A DNA stretch of 64,000 nt from Paenibacillus sp. FSL R7-0345. GTDB taxonomy: Bacteria > Bacillota > Bacilli > Paenibacillales > Paenibacillaceae. The notes under the pieces were generated by a model. The model was given only the letters and a program-made list of their open reading frames with translations, was not told the DNA's origin and did not search any database. The position numbers were made by a program, and so were the translations under genes. Of the stretch, positions 1-8,806 are shown in pieces. The stretch spans positions 6,031,001 to 6,095,000 of the forward strand of contig NZ_CP152002.1 in NCBI RefSeq assembly GCF_038595055.1, given 5' to 3'. Within the stretch, counting starts at the first letter, position 1, and each line of letters starts with the position of its first letter.

Positions 1-1
1 C

Positions 2-982
2 AAAGAAATAGCAGGCCGTTATACAGATAAGGTCGTGGACTTCACCTGGGTGGACGACTTTGCCAAAGCCCGGAACTACGCCTTCAGCCTCGGGACACAG
101 GAATATCTGTTATGGCTGGATGCCGACGACGAGTTTCTGCCTGCTGACAGGGAAAAATTCCTGGCACTGAAATCGGCTCTGGACTGGGATACCGATGCGG
201 TCTCCATGAACTATAATCTGGCCTTCGACGAACACGGGAACGTAACCTCCAGCCTCACCCGCAACCGTCTGGTCAAGCGGGAGAACGGGTTCCGCTGGTT
301 CGGCGTTGTTCATGAATATCTCGAGGTCAGCGGCAAGGTTCACCGCTCTGATATCTCTGTTACCCATGGCAGAGTTCACGGCAATTCTGACCGGAATCTG
401 CAAATATATGAAAAGCGTCACACCGCGGGCGAGATTTTCTCTACCCGTGACCTATATTATTTCGCTAATGAGCTGAGGGAGCATAAGCAGTGGGAAAAAG
501 CTATTTCCTTCTATGAAATGTTCCTTCAGCAGGTAGACGGCTGGGTCGAGGATAAGATCAATGCCTGCGGCAGTCTCTCTGACTGTTTCCGCGAGCTTGG
601 CAACCTTCAGCAGGCAAGAGCCAAAGCCCTGTATTCCTTCTCCTTCGATCTGCCGCGCGCAGAAAATTGCTGCCGGATCGGCAGCCTTTACATGCTGGAG
701 AACGATTATGCCAAGGCCATCTACTGGTACAAGACGGCCAGCGAGCTGGCCAAGCCGCTGGACAGCTACGCCATACTCCAGCATGCCTGCTGGAGCTGGC
801 TGCCTCATCTTCAGCTCGCCGTCTGCTATGATCGGATCGGCCAGTACGAACGTGCCTGCGCCCATAACGAAATGGCGGCGGAATTTATTCCAAATGACAG
901 CAAAGTGCTGGCGAACAGGGTGTATTTTGAATCCCTGGGCGTTGCAAGACAAACATATATTTTAGGGGGAAACAACCGATGA
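2..982 (+). CDS. Family 2 glycosyltransferase with TPR-like C-terminus (5' end missing)
   Basis: The reading frame is open from the first codon of the window (bases 2-4), so the true start lies upstream and the apparent GTG at 35 is internal. The visible 326 residues begin in the GT-A fold of a family 2 glycosyltransferase; the DADD metal/nucleotide-sugar motif is at visible residues 40-43, preceded by WVDDFAKARNYA, typical of the SunS-like branch. The C-terminal half is helical with TPR-like repeats (around residues 155-300). Such enzymes act in the cytoplasm on proteins or peptides. The stop overlaps the ATG of the next gene (ATGA, 979-982), so the two are probably translationally coupled, and the neighbour, a Thr-rich collagen-like surface protein, is a natural substrate (inference). 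Family call firm, substrate not. Confidence 0.85.
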   Translation, partial: KEIAGRYTDKVVDFTWVDDFAKARNYAFSLGTQEYLLWLDADDEFLPADREKFLALKSALDWDTDAVSMNYNLAFDEHGNVTSSLTRNRLVKRENGFRWFGVVHEYLEVSGKVHRSDISVTHGRVHGNSDRNLQIYEKRHTAGEIFSTRDLYYFANELREHKQWEKAISFYEMFLQQVDGWVEDKINACGSLSDCFRELGNLQQARAKALYSFSFDLPRAENCCRIGSLYMLENDYAKAIYWYKTASELAKPLDSYAILQHACWSWLPHLQLAVCYDRIGQYERACAHNEMAAEFIPNDSKVLANRVYFESLGVARQTYILGGNNR

Positions 983-3380
983 GCAAGAAGCAACAGATTA
1001 ATAAGTACACTGAGATCCTTCCAGATCAGGTAAACACGAAAAAGGATATCAAGCCCGTACTAATGAAAACATCAATGGCGGTAATGGTGCTAAGTCAAAC
1101 CGCAGGACTGTTGCCAAGTTTCGGACTCGGCGGCACGGGTGTTGCTTCAGCTGCAGAGAACAAAGGCTTTAATGATGTAAGCAGCAGCTCCTGGATGTAT
1201 AAATATGTTATGAAAATTGCTGCACTTGGCTTTGCAGAAGGAGATAACGTCGGTAATTTCAATCCAAAAACCCCGCTCACCCATCAAGAAGCGGCAATTA
1301 TGGCACTCCGCTTCCTTGGTGTCGATGCCCCATCCTCCCCTGCATCTGCTTCTTCATTAGAAGTAAGCGATTGGGCCAACGCCTGGGTCAAACTGCAATC
1401 AGCGAAGGATTAATCAAGCCGGAAGAAGAATTGGCCCAGGGCTGGGGAACCAGCAATGCCAGCCGCGAATGGCTGACACGGCTTGTGATCCGCCTGATTG
1501 ACAAAGAGAATGAAGCCCTTGCCTTGACCAGCGAAGCTCTTCCTTTCAATGATGAGAACCAGATTTCAGCCTGGGCGACCGGTTATATTAATGCCGCTTC
1601 ACAGCTGAAGCTGATTCAGGGCTTCGAGGATAAGACCTTCAGGCCTTCCGCCGATGTAACCCGTGCCCAGGCTGCAGCCATTTTCAGTCTGGCAGAGCGG
1701 TATGCCCCGGTCGAATCAGGCACAGTGGCCCGCGGTAAAATCATCAGTGTGTCCGGCGGCAAGGTCAGTGTACTGACAGAGGCTAACCAGACAGTCAACC
1801 TGACTATTGATGGCACTACACTTATTTTTGGAACAAATGGAGAAACGGCTTCCGCCTTGGCTGTCGGCCAGCCTATTACAGCTATTTACAGCAACGGCGT
1901 TGCTTCCTACGTGGAGATTGCCGATATCAGTAAAGCGGAAATCACACTGCCAAAAGGAGCTACCGGTGCTACAGGCGCTACTGGGGCCACTGGGGCCACT
2001 GGGGCCACTGGGGCCACTGGTGCTACCGGCAGTGCAGGGTCCTCCGGCGGACAGGGTGCAGTAGGTGCTATAGGTGCTACAGGTGCGACTGGGGCCGCCG
2101 GTAATCCAGGGCCTTCCGGCGAGGTGGGTGCGACTGGGGCCACTGGCGCTACAGGGGCGACTGGGCCTGGGGGTGAGGTAGGGGCTACTGGAGTCACTGG
2201 CGCGACCGGTCCTGCCGGTCCGATTGGTGAGACTGGGGCTACTGGAGCGACTGGACCTTCTGGTCCGATTGGTGAGACTGGGGCTACAGGGGCGACTGGC
2301 GTTACAGGGGCGACCGGCGATACTGGTGCTACAGGGGCGACCGGCGATACTGGTGCTACAGGGGCTACTGGCGTTACAGGGGCGACCGGCGATACTGGTG
2401 CTACAGGGGCTACTGGCGTTACAGGGGCGACCGGCGATACTGGTGCTACAGGGGCTACTGGCGTTACAGGGGCGACCGGCGATACTGGTGCTACAGGGGC
2501 TACTGGCGTTACAGGGGCGACCGGGGATACTGGTGCTACAGGGGCTACTGGCGTTACAGGGGCGACCGGCGATACTGGTGCTACAGGGGCTACTGGTGCT
2601 ACTGGTGCTACTGGTGCTACTGGTGCTACTGGCGCTACCGGGGCAACTGGCGCTACCGGAGACACAGGCGTTACCGGAGCTACTGGCGCTACCGGAGATA
2701 CAGGCGTGACCGGGGCTACCGGGGCTACCGGGGCGACTGGCGCTACCGGAGATACAGGCGTGACCGGGGCTACTGGTGCTACAGGGGCGACTGGTGCTAC
2801 AGGGGCTACCGGTGCTACTGGGGCCACTGGAGGAGCTTCAACAACACTTATCCCGTTCTCTTCAGGCAAATCCGTCTCTTTGAATACAATTGCAGGCGGT
2901 TTATCTGGAAACGCAGGCCTGATCGGCTTCGGCAATTCGGCTACCGTTTCATACTCCGGAGGCTCAAGCATTGATCTGACAGGTTCTAATGATCCAAACA
3001 ATAGCATCAACTATGCTTTTTCAGCACCAAGCAATGGTACCATAACCTCCCTTAGCGGGTACTTCTCCACAACCGTTGCAATGAGCCTGGTAGGAACTAG
3101 TGTTACAATTACCGGGCAGCTCTACTCCAGTACTACACCAGATAATACCTTTACTCCAGTTCCGGGTGCTACTGTAACTTTAAGCCCGATTCTGACAGGA
3201 ATCATCTCTATAGGTACTGTTTCCAGCGGAATAACAACAGGCTTATCCATTCCGGTCACTGCCGGAACCCGATACCTGATGGTATATTCAGCTACTGCAG
3301 CCGGAATTTCACTTATTAACAATCCTCAGGGCTATATCAGCGGAGGTCTTAGCATCAGCAGCGCACCGATTATTCCATAA
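979..3380 (+). pseudogene. SLH / collagen-like / BclB-type surface protein, split by a -1 frameshift
   Basis: Two frames make one protein. Frame A (979-1413) has a long-n-region signal peptide ending near VASAAE and a first SLH repeat (starts FNDVSS). Frame B continues from about 1393 with a degenerate second SLH and a third (FNDENQ...ADVTRAQA), a linker, about 97 Gly-X-Y triplets (1956-2831) and a C-terminal domain of about 180 residues starting IPFSSGKSVSLNTIAGGL, resembling the BclB C-terminal domain of exosporium proteins. The break is at the AAA at 1390-1392: one extra A would restore VK-TAISEGLIKP. The surrounding bases are not a classical slippery heptamer, so a mutation, phase variation or sequencing error is likelier than programmed frameshifting. 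A GGGGGA ribosome site precedes ATG 979. Predicted role: cell- or spore-surface filament anchored through SLH to secondary wall polymer. Confidence 0.8.
1956..2831 (+). repeat. Collagen-like Gly-X-Thr coding repeat with a 45-bp tandem array
   Basis: About 97 Gly-X-Y triplets, mostly GAT, GDT and GVT. Between 2370 and 2594 a 45-bp unit encoding GVTGATGDTGATGAT is repeated five times almost without change (unit starts at 2370, 2415, 2460, 2505, 2550), with a related partial unit at 2298. Thr in the Y position is a typical O-glycosylation site in bacterial collagens. Near-identity of units at DNA level points to recent expansion by slippage or recombination. Confidence 0.9.
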
Positions 3381-3396
3381 GGTTTAATGCTAATTT

Positions 3397-3440
3397 GAGG
3401 CTGCCCTGTCTGCAGAAATTTCTGCAGACAGGGCAGCCTC
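3397..3440 (+). terminator. Terminator, perfect 22-bp inverted repeat
   Basis: Two 22-base arms are exact reverse complements with no spacer (tip GAAA/TTTC), starting 16 bases after the surface-protein stop and followed by TTT only. It is very G+C rich at its base. The short T tract makes it less than classical, but position and strength fit transcription end. Confidence 0.75.
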
Positions 3441-3580
3441 TTTGCTGTGCCGGCATCCGGAATGTGATAAAAGCGGCTTGCGCCATCTTAAGCAGCTGTA
3501 CATAATATTGAGATAAACCTTCACTTTCCCATTCCCTACTATAATAAATTATATTTGCCCAACCCAAAGGAGCAACGCCC

Positions 3581-4267
3581 TTGAAAACCCTATTAATCGT
3601 CGAAGACGACCGCAGCCTGAACAAAGGCATCGCCCTCTCCCTCGCCCAGACCGGACTGCAAATCGAGCAAGCCTACACACTGGCTATGGCGGAGCAGATT
3701 TTCAATACAACCAAAATCGACCTGATTCTGTTGGACATTAATCTGCCTGACGGAAGCGGCCTGGACTATTGCGAGCAGCTGAGGAGAAGCTCGCAGGTGC
3801 CGGTTATTTTCCTGACTGCCAACGACATGGAGCCGGATATTGTTACCGGATTCGCCATTGGCGGGGATGATTATATTACGAAGCCGTTCAGCCTGATGGT
3901 GCTGCGGGCCCGGGTAATGGCTGTACTCAAACGGACTGCCCCTCAGGCTGACGAGGTCCTTACGTTCGGTGCACTGAGCCTTGATTTCGGAAAGCTGGAA
4001 TTTTATAAGCATAGGGAGCCATTGGCTTTTAGCAAAACAGAGCTCAAGCTGCTGAACATCCTGGTCTCGAATCCCGGCAGCATTTTAAGCAGGGAGCAGC
4101 TAATTGATAAAATCTGGTCGCAGGATGCAGAATTTGTGGATGAGAACGCCCTGACCGTGGCCGTAAAACGGCTGCGTGCCAAGCTTGAGGACGACCCTGC
4201 CTCGCCCCAATATATCAAAACTGTCTACGGCCTCGGGTACATGTGGGCAGAAAGGCCGCATGTATGA
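3581..4267 (+). CDS. OmpR/PhoB-family response regulator
   Basis: 228 residues: receiver domain (1-118) with acidic pair E8/D9/D10, phospho-acceptor D52 in LLDINLP, T79 and K101 in ITKPF, then a winged-helix DNA-binding domain (about 130-225) ending in YGLGYMW, as in the OmpR/PhoB family. The start is TTG 3581, chosen because AAAGGAG lies 9 bases upstream and the protein opens directly with MKTLLIVEDD. The stop overlaps the kinase start (ATGA 4264-4267). It most likely controls the ABC transporter genes that follow, as in Bce-type antimicrobial-peptide modules of Firmicutes; that target is inferred from context. Confidence 0.9.
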   Translation: MKTLLIVEDDRSLNKGIALSLAQTGLQIEQAYTLAMAEQIFNTTKIDLILLDINLPDGSGLDYCEQLRRSSQVPVIFLTANDMEPDIVTGFAIGGDDYITKPFSLMVLRARVMAVLKRTAPQADEVLTFGALSLDFGKLEFYKHREPLAFSKTELKLLNILVSNPGSILSREQLIDKIWSQDAEFVDENALTVAVKRLRAKLEDDPASPQYIKTVYGLGYMWAERPHV

Positions 4268-5298
4268 TCAATAAAAGCATTGTCCGGCATGACGGACGGC
4301 TCCGGTTTATTTTCGCTGCGCTCTTCTTGCTTCTATTAATAGGTTATGCCGGAACCGTGTTCTATCTGGAGGGGTTCAATCCGGCACTCCTGCAGCTCAC
4401 TCTACTGTTCCTGATTGCCGTGCTCGGTGCAGGTGCGCTATATAACCGTATGCTGCAGCGGCAGACTACAGGCTTCATGGATACGGTGGATGAGATGGTG
4501 GACCGGGCGATTCACGGACGGGAGCAGCTGACCCTTTTTGACGAGACCCGGCTGTCCTCCCTTGAACATAAGCTGCTGCGCTATATTGAAGTGGGGAAGG
4601 CCAACGAGCATAACCTGGCTGCCGAAAAGAACATGATCAAGGAGCTGATCTCCGACATCTCCCATCAGACCAAGACACCTCTCTCCAATATCCTGCTCTA
4701 CAGCCAGCTGGTTGCCGAAACCCCGGACCTGAGTCCGGACACCCGGCAGCTGCTGCAGCAGATCGAGGCCCAGTCGGAAAAGCTGGAATGGCTGATAACC
4801 TCGCTCATCAAGCTATCCAGGATGGAGTCGGGCATGATCCACTTACAAAGTGAAGTAAGGCCGGTTGCCGCAACCATTACCAGCGCCCTCTCCCACCTGT
4901 ACACACGCGCCGGCAACAAAAATATCATCATTACCATAGACTGCGACCCGCTTACGGCAGCCCGCCACGATTATAAATGGACCAGTGAAGCGCTGTTCAA
5001 TCTGCTGGAGAATGCAGTGAAATATACGGAGCCGGGCGGCAGTATCCGGATTACAGCGGAAGGCAATGAGATGTTCACCAGGATCGAGGTAGCGGATACA
5101 GGAATCGGAATTGCGGAGGACGAGCTGGAGCATATATTTAAACGCTTCTATAGGGGGCATATCGCCAGGGAGTATGAGGGGATCGGGATCGGACTTTTTT
5201 TGGCGCAAAAAATCATCAGTATCCAGGGCGGCTACATCACAGCAGCATCGCAGCCAGGGCAAGGAAGCAGGCTTACCATCTATCTCCCCCAGCTCTGA
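4264..5298 (+). CDS. Sensor histidine kinase, intramembrane-sensing type
   Basis: 344 residues from ATG 4264, which overlaps the regulator stop. Two membrane helices (about 14-34 and 39-59) are separated by only about five residues, so there is almost no extracellular sensor domain. The HisKA H-box SDISHQTKTPL carries phospho-acceptor H134, followed by HATPase motifs (N-box LFNLLENAVKYT, G-boxes DTGIGI and GIGIGL). Kinases of this shape (BceS-like intramembrane-sensing) usually sense flux through a partner ABC transporter, and one is encoded just downstream. Ligand unknown; a cell-wall-active peptide is the usual guess. Confidence 0.88.
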   Translation: MINKSIVRHDGRLRFIFAALFLLLLIGYAGTVFYLEGFNPALLQLTLLFLIAVLGAGALYNRMLQRQTTGFMDTVDEMVDRAIHGREQLTLFDETRLSSLEHKLLRYIEVGKANEHNLAAEKNMIKELISDISHQTKTPLSNILLYSQLVAETPDLSPDTRQLLQQIEAQSEKLEWLITSLIKLSRMESGMIHLQSEVRPVAATITSALSHLYTRAGNKNIIITIDCDPLTAARHDYKWTSEALFNLLENAVKYTEPGGSIRITAEGNEMFTRIEVADTGIGIAEDELEHIFKRFYRGHIAREYEGIGIGLFLAQKIISIQGGYITAASQPGQGSRLTIYLPQL

Positions 5299-5389
5299 AT
5301 GTGTCAATTCCGTCAGATTTCAGACACTGTCCGGTTAGAATGGTCTGTTATCTTAGAGGACAATCACGAATGATGGAGGAGATACGCAA

Positions 5390-6091
5390 ATGCCGATTCT
5401 AAGCACCTTAAATCTGAAGAAATATTACGGCAAAGATCCGCAGACTACGGTAAAAGCACTGGATGATATATCCCTGACGGTAGAAAAAGGGGAATTTGTC
5501 GCCATTGTCGGCACCAGCGGCAGCGGAAAAAGCACTCTGCTGCATATGCTGGGCGGTCTGGACCGGCCTACGGGGGGCAAGGTGACTGTGGATGGTAACG
5601 AGCTTTTTGCGATGAGTGATGAGAAGCTGACGATTTTCCGGCGCCGTTCGGTCGGGTTCGTTTTCCAGAGCTATAATCTGGTACCGATCCTGAGTGTACT
5701 TGAAAATATTACGCTTCCCATCGAGCTCGACGGCGGCAGAATTGACCGGATGTATCTGGATCAGGTGATTCAGGCGCTGGGCCTGCAGTCCAAAATCCAT
5801 TCCCTCCCTTCTAATCTCTCTGGCGGACAGCAGCAGCGGGTCGCTATTGCCAGAGCGCTCGCTACCAAGCCGTCGATCATTCTGGCGGACGAGCCGACAG
5901 GCAATCTCGACAGCAAAACAAGCCAGGAAGTGCTGATCCTGCTGAAGCAAATGAGCGAAAAGTTCAATCAGACCATTGTCATGATTACGCATAACGAGTC
6001 CATCGCCCAGACAGCCGACCGGATTATCCGTATCGAGGACGGGCGCATTGTATCCGGGAACGCAGCCTCGGCCGGAGCTAAGACATTATGA
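5390..6091 (+). CDS. ABC transporter ATPase (MacB/BceA-like)
   Basis: 233 residues with all ABC ATPase signatures: Walker A GTSGSGKST (41-49), Q-loop FVFQSYNLVPILSVLEN, signature LSGGQQQRVAIARAL, Walker B ILADEPTGNLD and the switch His in MITHNE. The FQSYNL and DEPTGNLD forms are those of the LolD/MacB/BceA group that energises FtsX-type permeases. A GGAGGAG site precedes ATG 5390. The stop overlaps the permease start (ATGA, 6088-6091). The 91-base gap from the kinase gene may hold a promoter answering to the regulator. Confidence 0.9.
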   Translation: MPILSTLNLKKYYGKDPQTTVKALDDISLTVEKGEFVAIVGTSGSGKSTLLHMLGGLDRPTGGKVTVDGNELFAMSDEKLTIFRRRSVGFVFQSYNLVPILSVLENITLPIELDGGRIDRMYLDQVIQALGLQSKIHSLPSNLSGGQQQRVAIARALATKPSIILADEPTGNLDSKTSQEVLILLKQMSEKFNQTIVMITHNESIAQTADRIIRIEDGRIVSGNAASAGAKTL

Positions 6092-8619
6092 TTGCCAATA
6101 ATAACGGCAAGATTGTAACCCGGCTCTCCATCAAAAGCCTGCGGGTAAGTCCGCTGCGCAACCTGGCCGTCATCTCCGCTGTGGTGCTGACGACTCTGCT
6201 GATAACCTCGATTTTTACGATGTCGCTCAGCCTTAACAAGTCGATGGAATTAACGATGATGAAGACGGTCGGGACAGATTTTCACGGCAGCTTCAAACGG
6301 GTAAGCCCTGAGCAGATAAAGATATTAAGGGAGCATCCGAGCATTAAGGAATACGGTGTTATGCTCCATGCCGGGCTTTTGCGGAACGAGGTGTTCCGGG
6401 ACAGTCCGGTAGAGGTTAAACGGATTGATGAGGCTTCCGCTAAACATAGCTTCATTCATTTAATAGAAGGAGGCCTGCCTGAAGCTGAGAACGAGGTTGT
6501 GCTGAGCACCTGGGTGCTGGATAAGCTTGGTGTGAGGCACGCCTTAGGTGAAAAGATACAGCTGGACATTGATATTACGGAGCGTGTTCTCAAGCAGGAT
6601 TTTGTCGTGTCAGGCTATTATGAAGCGGATAAAAATCTGGCGATCGCAGGGCTGGCCTTTGTCTCCGATGCATGGGTGCAACAACACATATCAGGGATCG
6701 ATCCGGCAGAGTCTGAAGCCAGCGGCTCCTATGTAAACACCGAAGAGATGAGCGTAATGTTCAAGAATGCCGTCGATATTGAAAAAAAGCTGGATAAAGT
6801 GCTCGCCGATACAGGTATAGATAGACCTACTGGGGTCAACTGGGCTTATACGACATCTTCCCTATCCGACAATCTAATTGAATTTGTGCCTTATGTAGCT
6901 GTCATCTTCATTATTATGCTAAGCGGGTATCTGCTGATTTATAATATTTTTTACATATCAGTTGTGCGGGATGTGAAGTTTTATGGTCTGCTAAAAGCGA
7001 TCGGGACGACACCGAGGCAGCTCAAACGCATGCTCAGAGTACAATCACAAGTATTATATCTGATCGGGCTTCCCTTCGGCCTTGCTGCAGGCTACGTAAT
7101 CGGACGGCTGCTCACGCCGATGCTGAACACTTTTTCCAGTGAGCCTATGGAAGCCGCTTATTCCGCCAGCCCGTGGATTTTTATCGGAGCCGCCCTGTTC
7201 GCCTATCTGACAGTATGGATTGCCGCTGGCAAGCCCGGCCGGATGGCCGCGCGGATTGCCCCTGTCGAAGCAGTCAGGTATACGGGAGTGCAGACAACGC
7301 GGCGGATGAACAAACGCTTGAAGCGCGGAGGCCGGCTGCATGTCATGGCTTTCACGAACCTGTTCCGCAGCAAAAAGAAGCTCACCCTCATGCTGACCTC
7401 CCTCTCCTTGAGCATAGTGCTGTTCAGCATTATTTTTACGGTAATAGGTTCGCTGGATGTGAATAAGTATCTTAGCACGTTTCTTTCCGGGGATGTGGTG
7501 ATCCGCAATGAGAAAATTGAAACACATGAAGGTGAGCGCCCAGGTGATCCTTATAAGCTGTCGGAAGCATTTAGCAGTGAATTGGAGCGGATCGACGGCG
7601 TGGAGAGTGTGGAGAAGGTTTACTACTATTATGATATTCATGATATGGATGAGAAAATACGTGCTGTATTGCAGCCTCTGTCAGAGACAGAGCCGAAGGA
7701 GCCTTATCTTACCAGCCTGCTGGAGCGAAACTCCATTTATCTGCAATTGTACGGCATCGATCCCGGGTGGTATGACCTGGTGCAGAAGGATGTAATTGAA
7801 GGGCATTTCGACCGGCAGAAATTCGCTTCAGGTGACTATGTGCTGGTGGCTCAAACTCTTATGTTTGGCGAGGACGAATACACTAATTATCATCATCCCG
7901 GTGACATGATAGAGTTCAAAAACCTGGGCAAAAGCTATGAGGTTATGGCTGTGATGAATTACGATGCACTCTATGCTGCCACGACCCAGGCTTTCTCAAC
8001 GTACGGGTTTAATGCGTTTTTCCCCTCATCGGAATTAACCAGAGAGCTGCCTGCGGGGACCAACCCGCCATGGGCGCTGTCAGCAACCCTGCATATTGAC
8101 CCGGACAAGCTGGACAGTGCGACACAGGCAGCCAAAGCTCTGGCCGCTTCCAGTGATGAGCTGGTGGTTAAATCTAGAGAGGATTACCGGGAGGAGCTGG
8201 ACGGATTTATCCGGGTTTTTCAGATTATCGGCTATGGCCTTAGCTTCGTTATTGCGCTGATTGGTGTCTTGAATTATATCAATACAGTCGTTACCGGCGT
8301 TATTATGCGGAGGAATGAATTCGCTCTGCTGGAGAGCATCGGTATGACCAAACGCCAGCTCAAAAAAATGCTGATCTATGAGGGGCTGTACAATGTCCTT
8401 CTGACCACAGCCATTACCTCAACCCTCGGTGTCTTTCTCACTTATAACATTGCCAAGAGCATCGCGGGCAACACGGCTTTTACCTTATTCCGCATGAGCT
8501 GGCTGCCCTTTGTGCTGGTCGTCCCGGTGCTGGCTGTCATTGCTTACACGGTAACCCTGAGCTCGTACAGGATGCTGAGTAAAGATACGCTGATTGAACG
8601 GCTGCGGCAGACGGAATAG
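6088..8619 (+). CDS. FtsX-family ABC permease, large two-module form
   Basis: 843 residues. An N-terminal helix (about 25-48) is followed by a MacB-like extracytoplasmic domain, an FtsX block of three helices (about 268-390), a second N-terminal-type helix (about 440-460), a second large extracytoplasmic domain, and a final three-helix FtsX block (about 705-830). This duplicated layout (about 800-850 residues) is common in Firmicutes peptide-related exporters and differs from the roughly 650-residue BceB. It pairs with the ATPase encoded immediately upstream. The second extracytoplasmic domain is rich in acidic and aromatic residues and may bind the ligand (inference). Export or sensing of an antimicrobial or signalling peptide is plausible but unproven. 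Confidence 0.85.
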   Translation: MIANNNGKIVTRLSIKSLRVSPLRNLAVISAVVLTTLLITSIFTMSLSLNKSMELTMMKTVGTDFHGSFKRVSPEQIKILREHPSIKEYGVMLHAGLLRNEVFRDSPVEVKRIDEASAKHSFIHLIEGGLPEAENEVVLSTWVLDKLGVRHALGEKIQLDIDITERVLKQDFVVSGYYEADKNLAIAGLAFVSDAWVQQHISGIDPAESEASGSYVNTEEMSVMFKNAVDIEKKLDKVLADTGIDRPTGVNWAYTTSSLSDNLIEFVPYVAVIFIIMLSGYLLIYNIFYISVVRDVKFYGLLKAIGTTPRQLKRMLRVQSQVLYLIGLPFGLAAGYVIGRLLTPMLNTFSSEPMEAAYSASPWIFIGAALFAYLTVWIAAGKPGRMAARIAPVEAVRYTGVQTTRRMNKRLKRGGRLHVMAFTNLFRSKKKLTLMLTSLSLSIVLFSIIFTVIGSLDVNKYLSTFLSGDVVIRNEKIETHEGERPGDPYKLSEAFSSELERIDGVESVEKVYYYYDIHDMDEKIRAVLQPLSETEPKEPYLTSLLERNSIYLQLYGIDPGWYDLVQKDVIEGHFDRQKFASGDYVLVAQTLMFGEDEYTNYHHPGDMIEFKNLGKSYEVMAVMNYDALYAATTQAFSTYGFNAFFPSSELTRELPAGTNPPWALSATLHIDPDKLDSATQAAKALAASSDELVVKSREDYREELDGFIRVFQIIGYGLSFVIALIGVLNYINTVVTGVIMRRNEFALLESIGMTKRQLKKMLIYEGLYNVLLTTAITSTLGVFLTYNIAKSIAGNTAFTLFRMSWLPFVLVVPVLAVIAYTVTLSSYRMLSKDTLIERLRQTE

Positions 8620-8633
8620 CGAAAATAATGGAG

Positions 8634-8671
8634 CAGGCAGATCCGTATGGTTACGGGTCTGCCTGTTGTTA
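8634..8671 (+). terminator. Rho-independent terminator after the ABC permease gene
   Basis: A 14-bp stem (CAGGCAGATCCGTA paired with TACGGGTCTGCCTG, one G-U) with a four-base loop, followed by TTGTTATTT, starts 14 bases after the stop. Confidence 0.8.
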
Positions 8672-8706
8672 TTTGATGAAATTCCGGCATATTCAAGCCG
8701 CCCAGA

Positions 8707-8805
8707 TTAGACGGTCAGGTCATTCGGCCATTTATCCGAAAGTCCCATCTGCGTGATCCCCGCCTGCCCTCTCAGCCTTGCAATGTTACGCCCTACCTTG
8801 GTCAT
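8707..8805 (-). pseudogene. XRE-type helix-turn-helix remnant
   Basis: A 32-codon frame starting ATG 8805 reads MTKVGRNIARLRGQAGITQM then LSDKW, which matches the first half of a Cro/C1 (XRE) helix-turn-helix (GRNIxxLRxxAGxTQxxLAxxL). It stops at 8707 before the recognition helix. It sits directly after the DMT transporter stop on the same strand. It is most likely a truncated gene fragment; a functional tiny peptide is less likely. Confidence 0.4.
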
Positions 8806-8806
8806 A

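Noticed and set aside
1380..1400. Programmed -1 frameshift in the surface protein gene
   Set aside because: The site is GTCAAAC, not an X XXY YYZ slippery heptamer, and no stimulatory pseudoknot is evident; mutation or error is simpler.
2298..2594. CRISPR array
   Set aside because: The 45-bp units are contiguous, without spacers, and encode Gly-X-Thr in frame.
1907..3010. Long Pro-Val-Ala repeat frame on the minus strand opposite the collagen-like region
   Set aside because: It is a mirror of the Gly-X-Thr repeats; no start signal, no domain, and the plus strand has a clear product.
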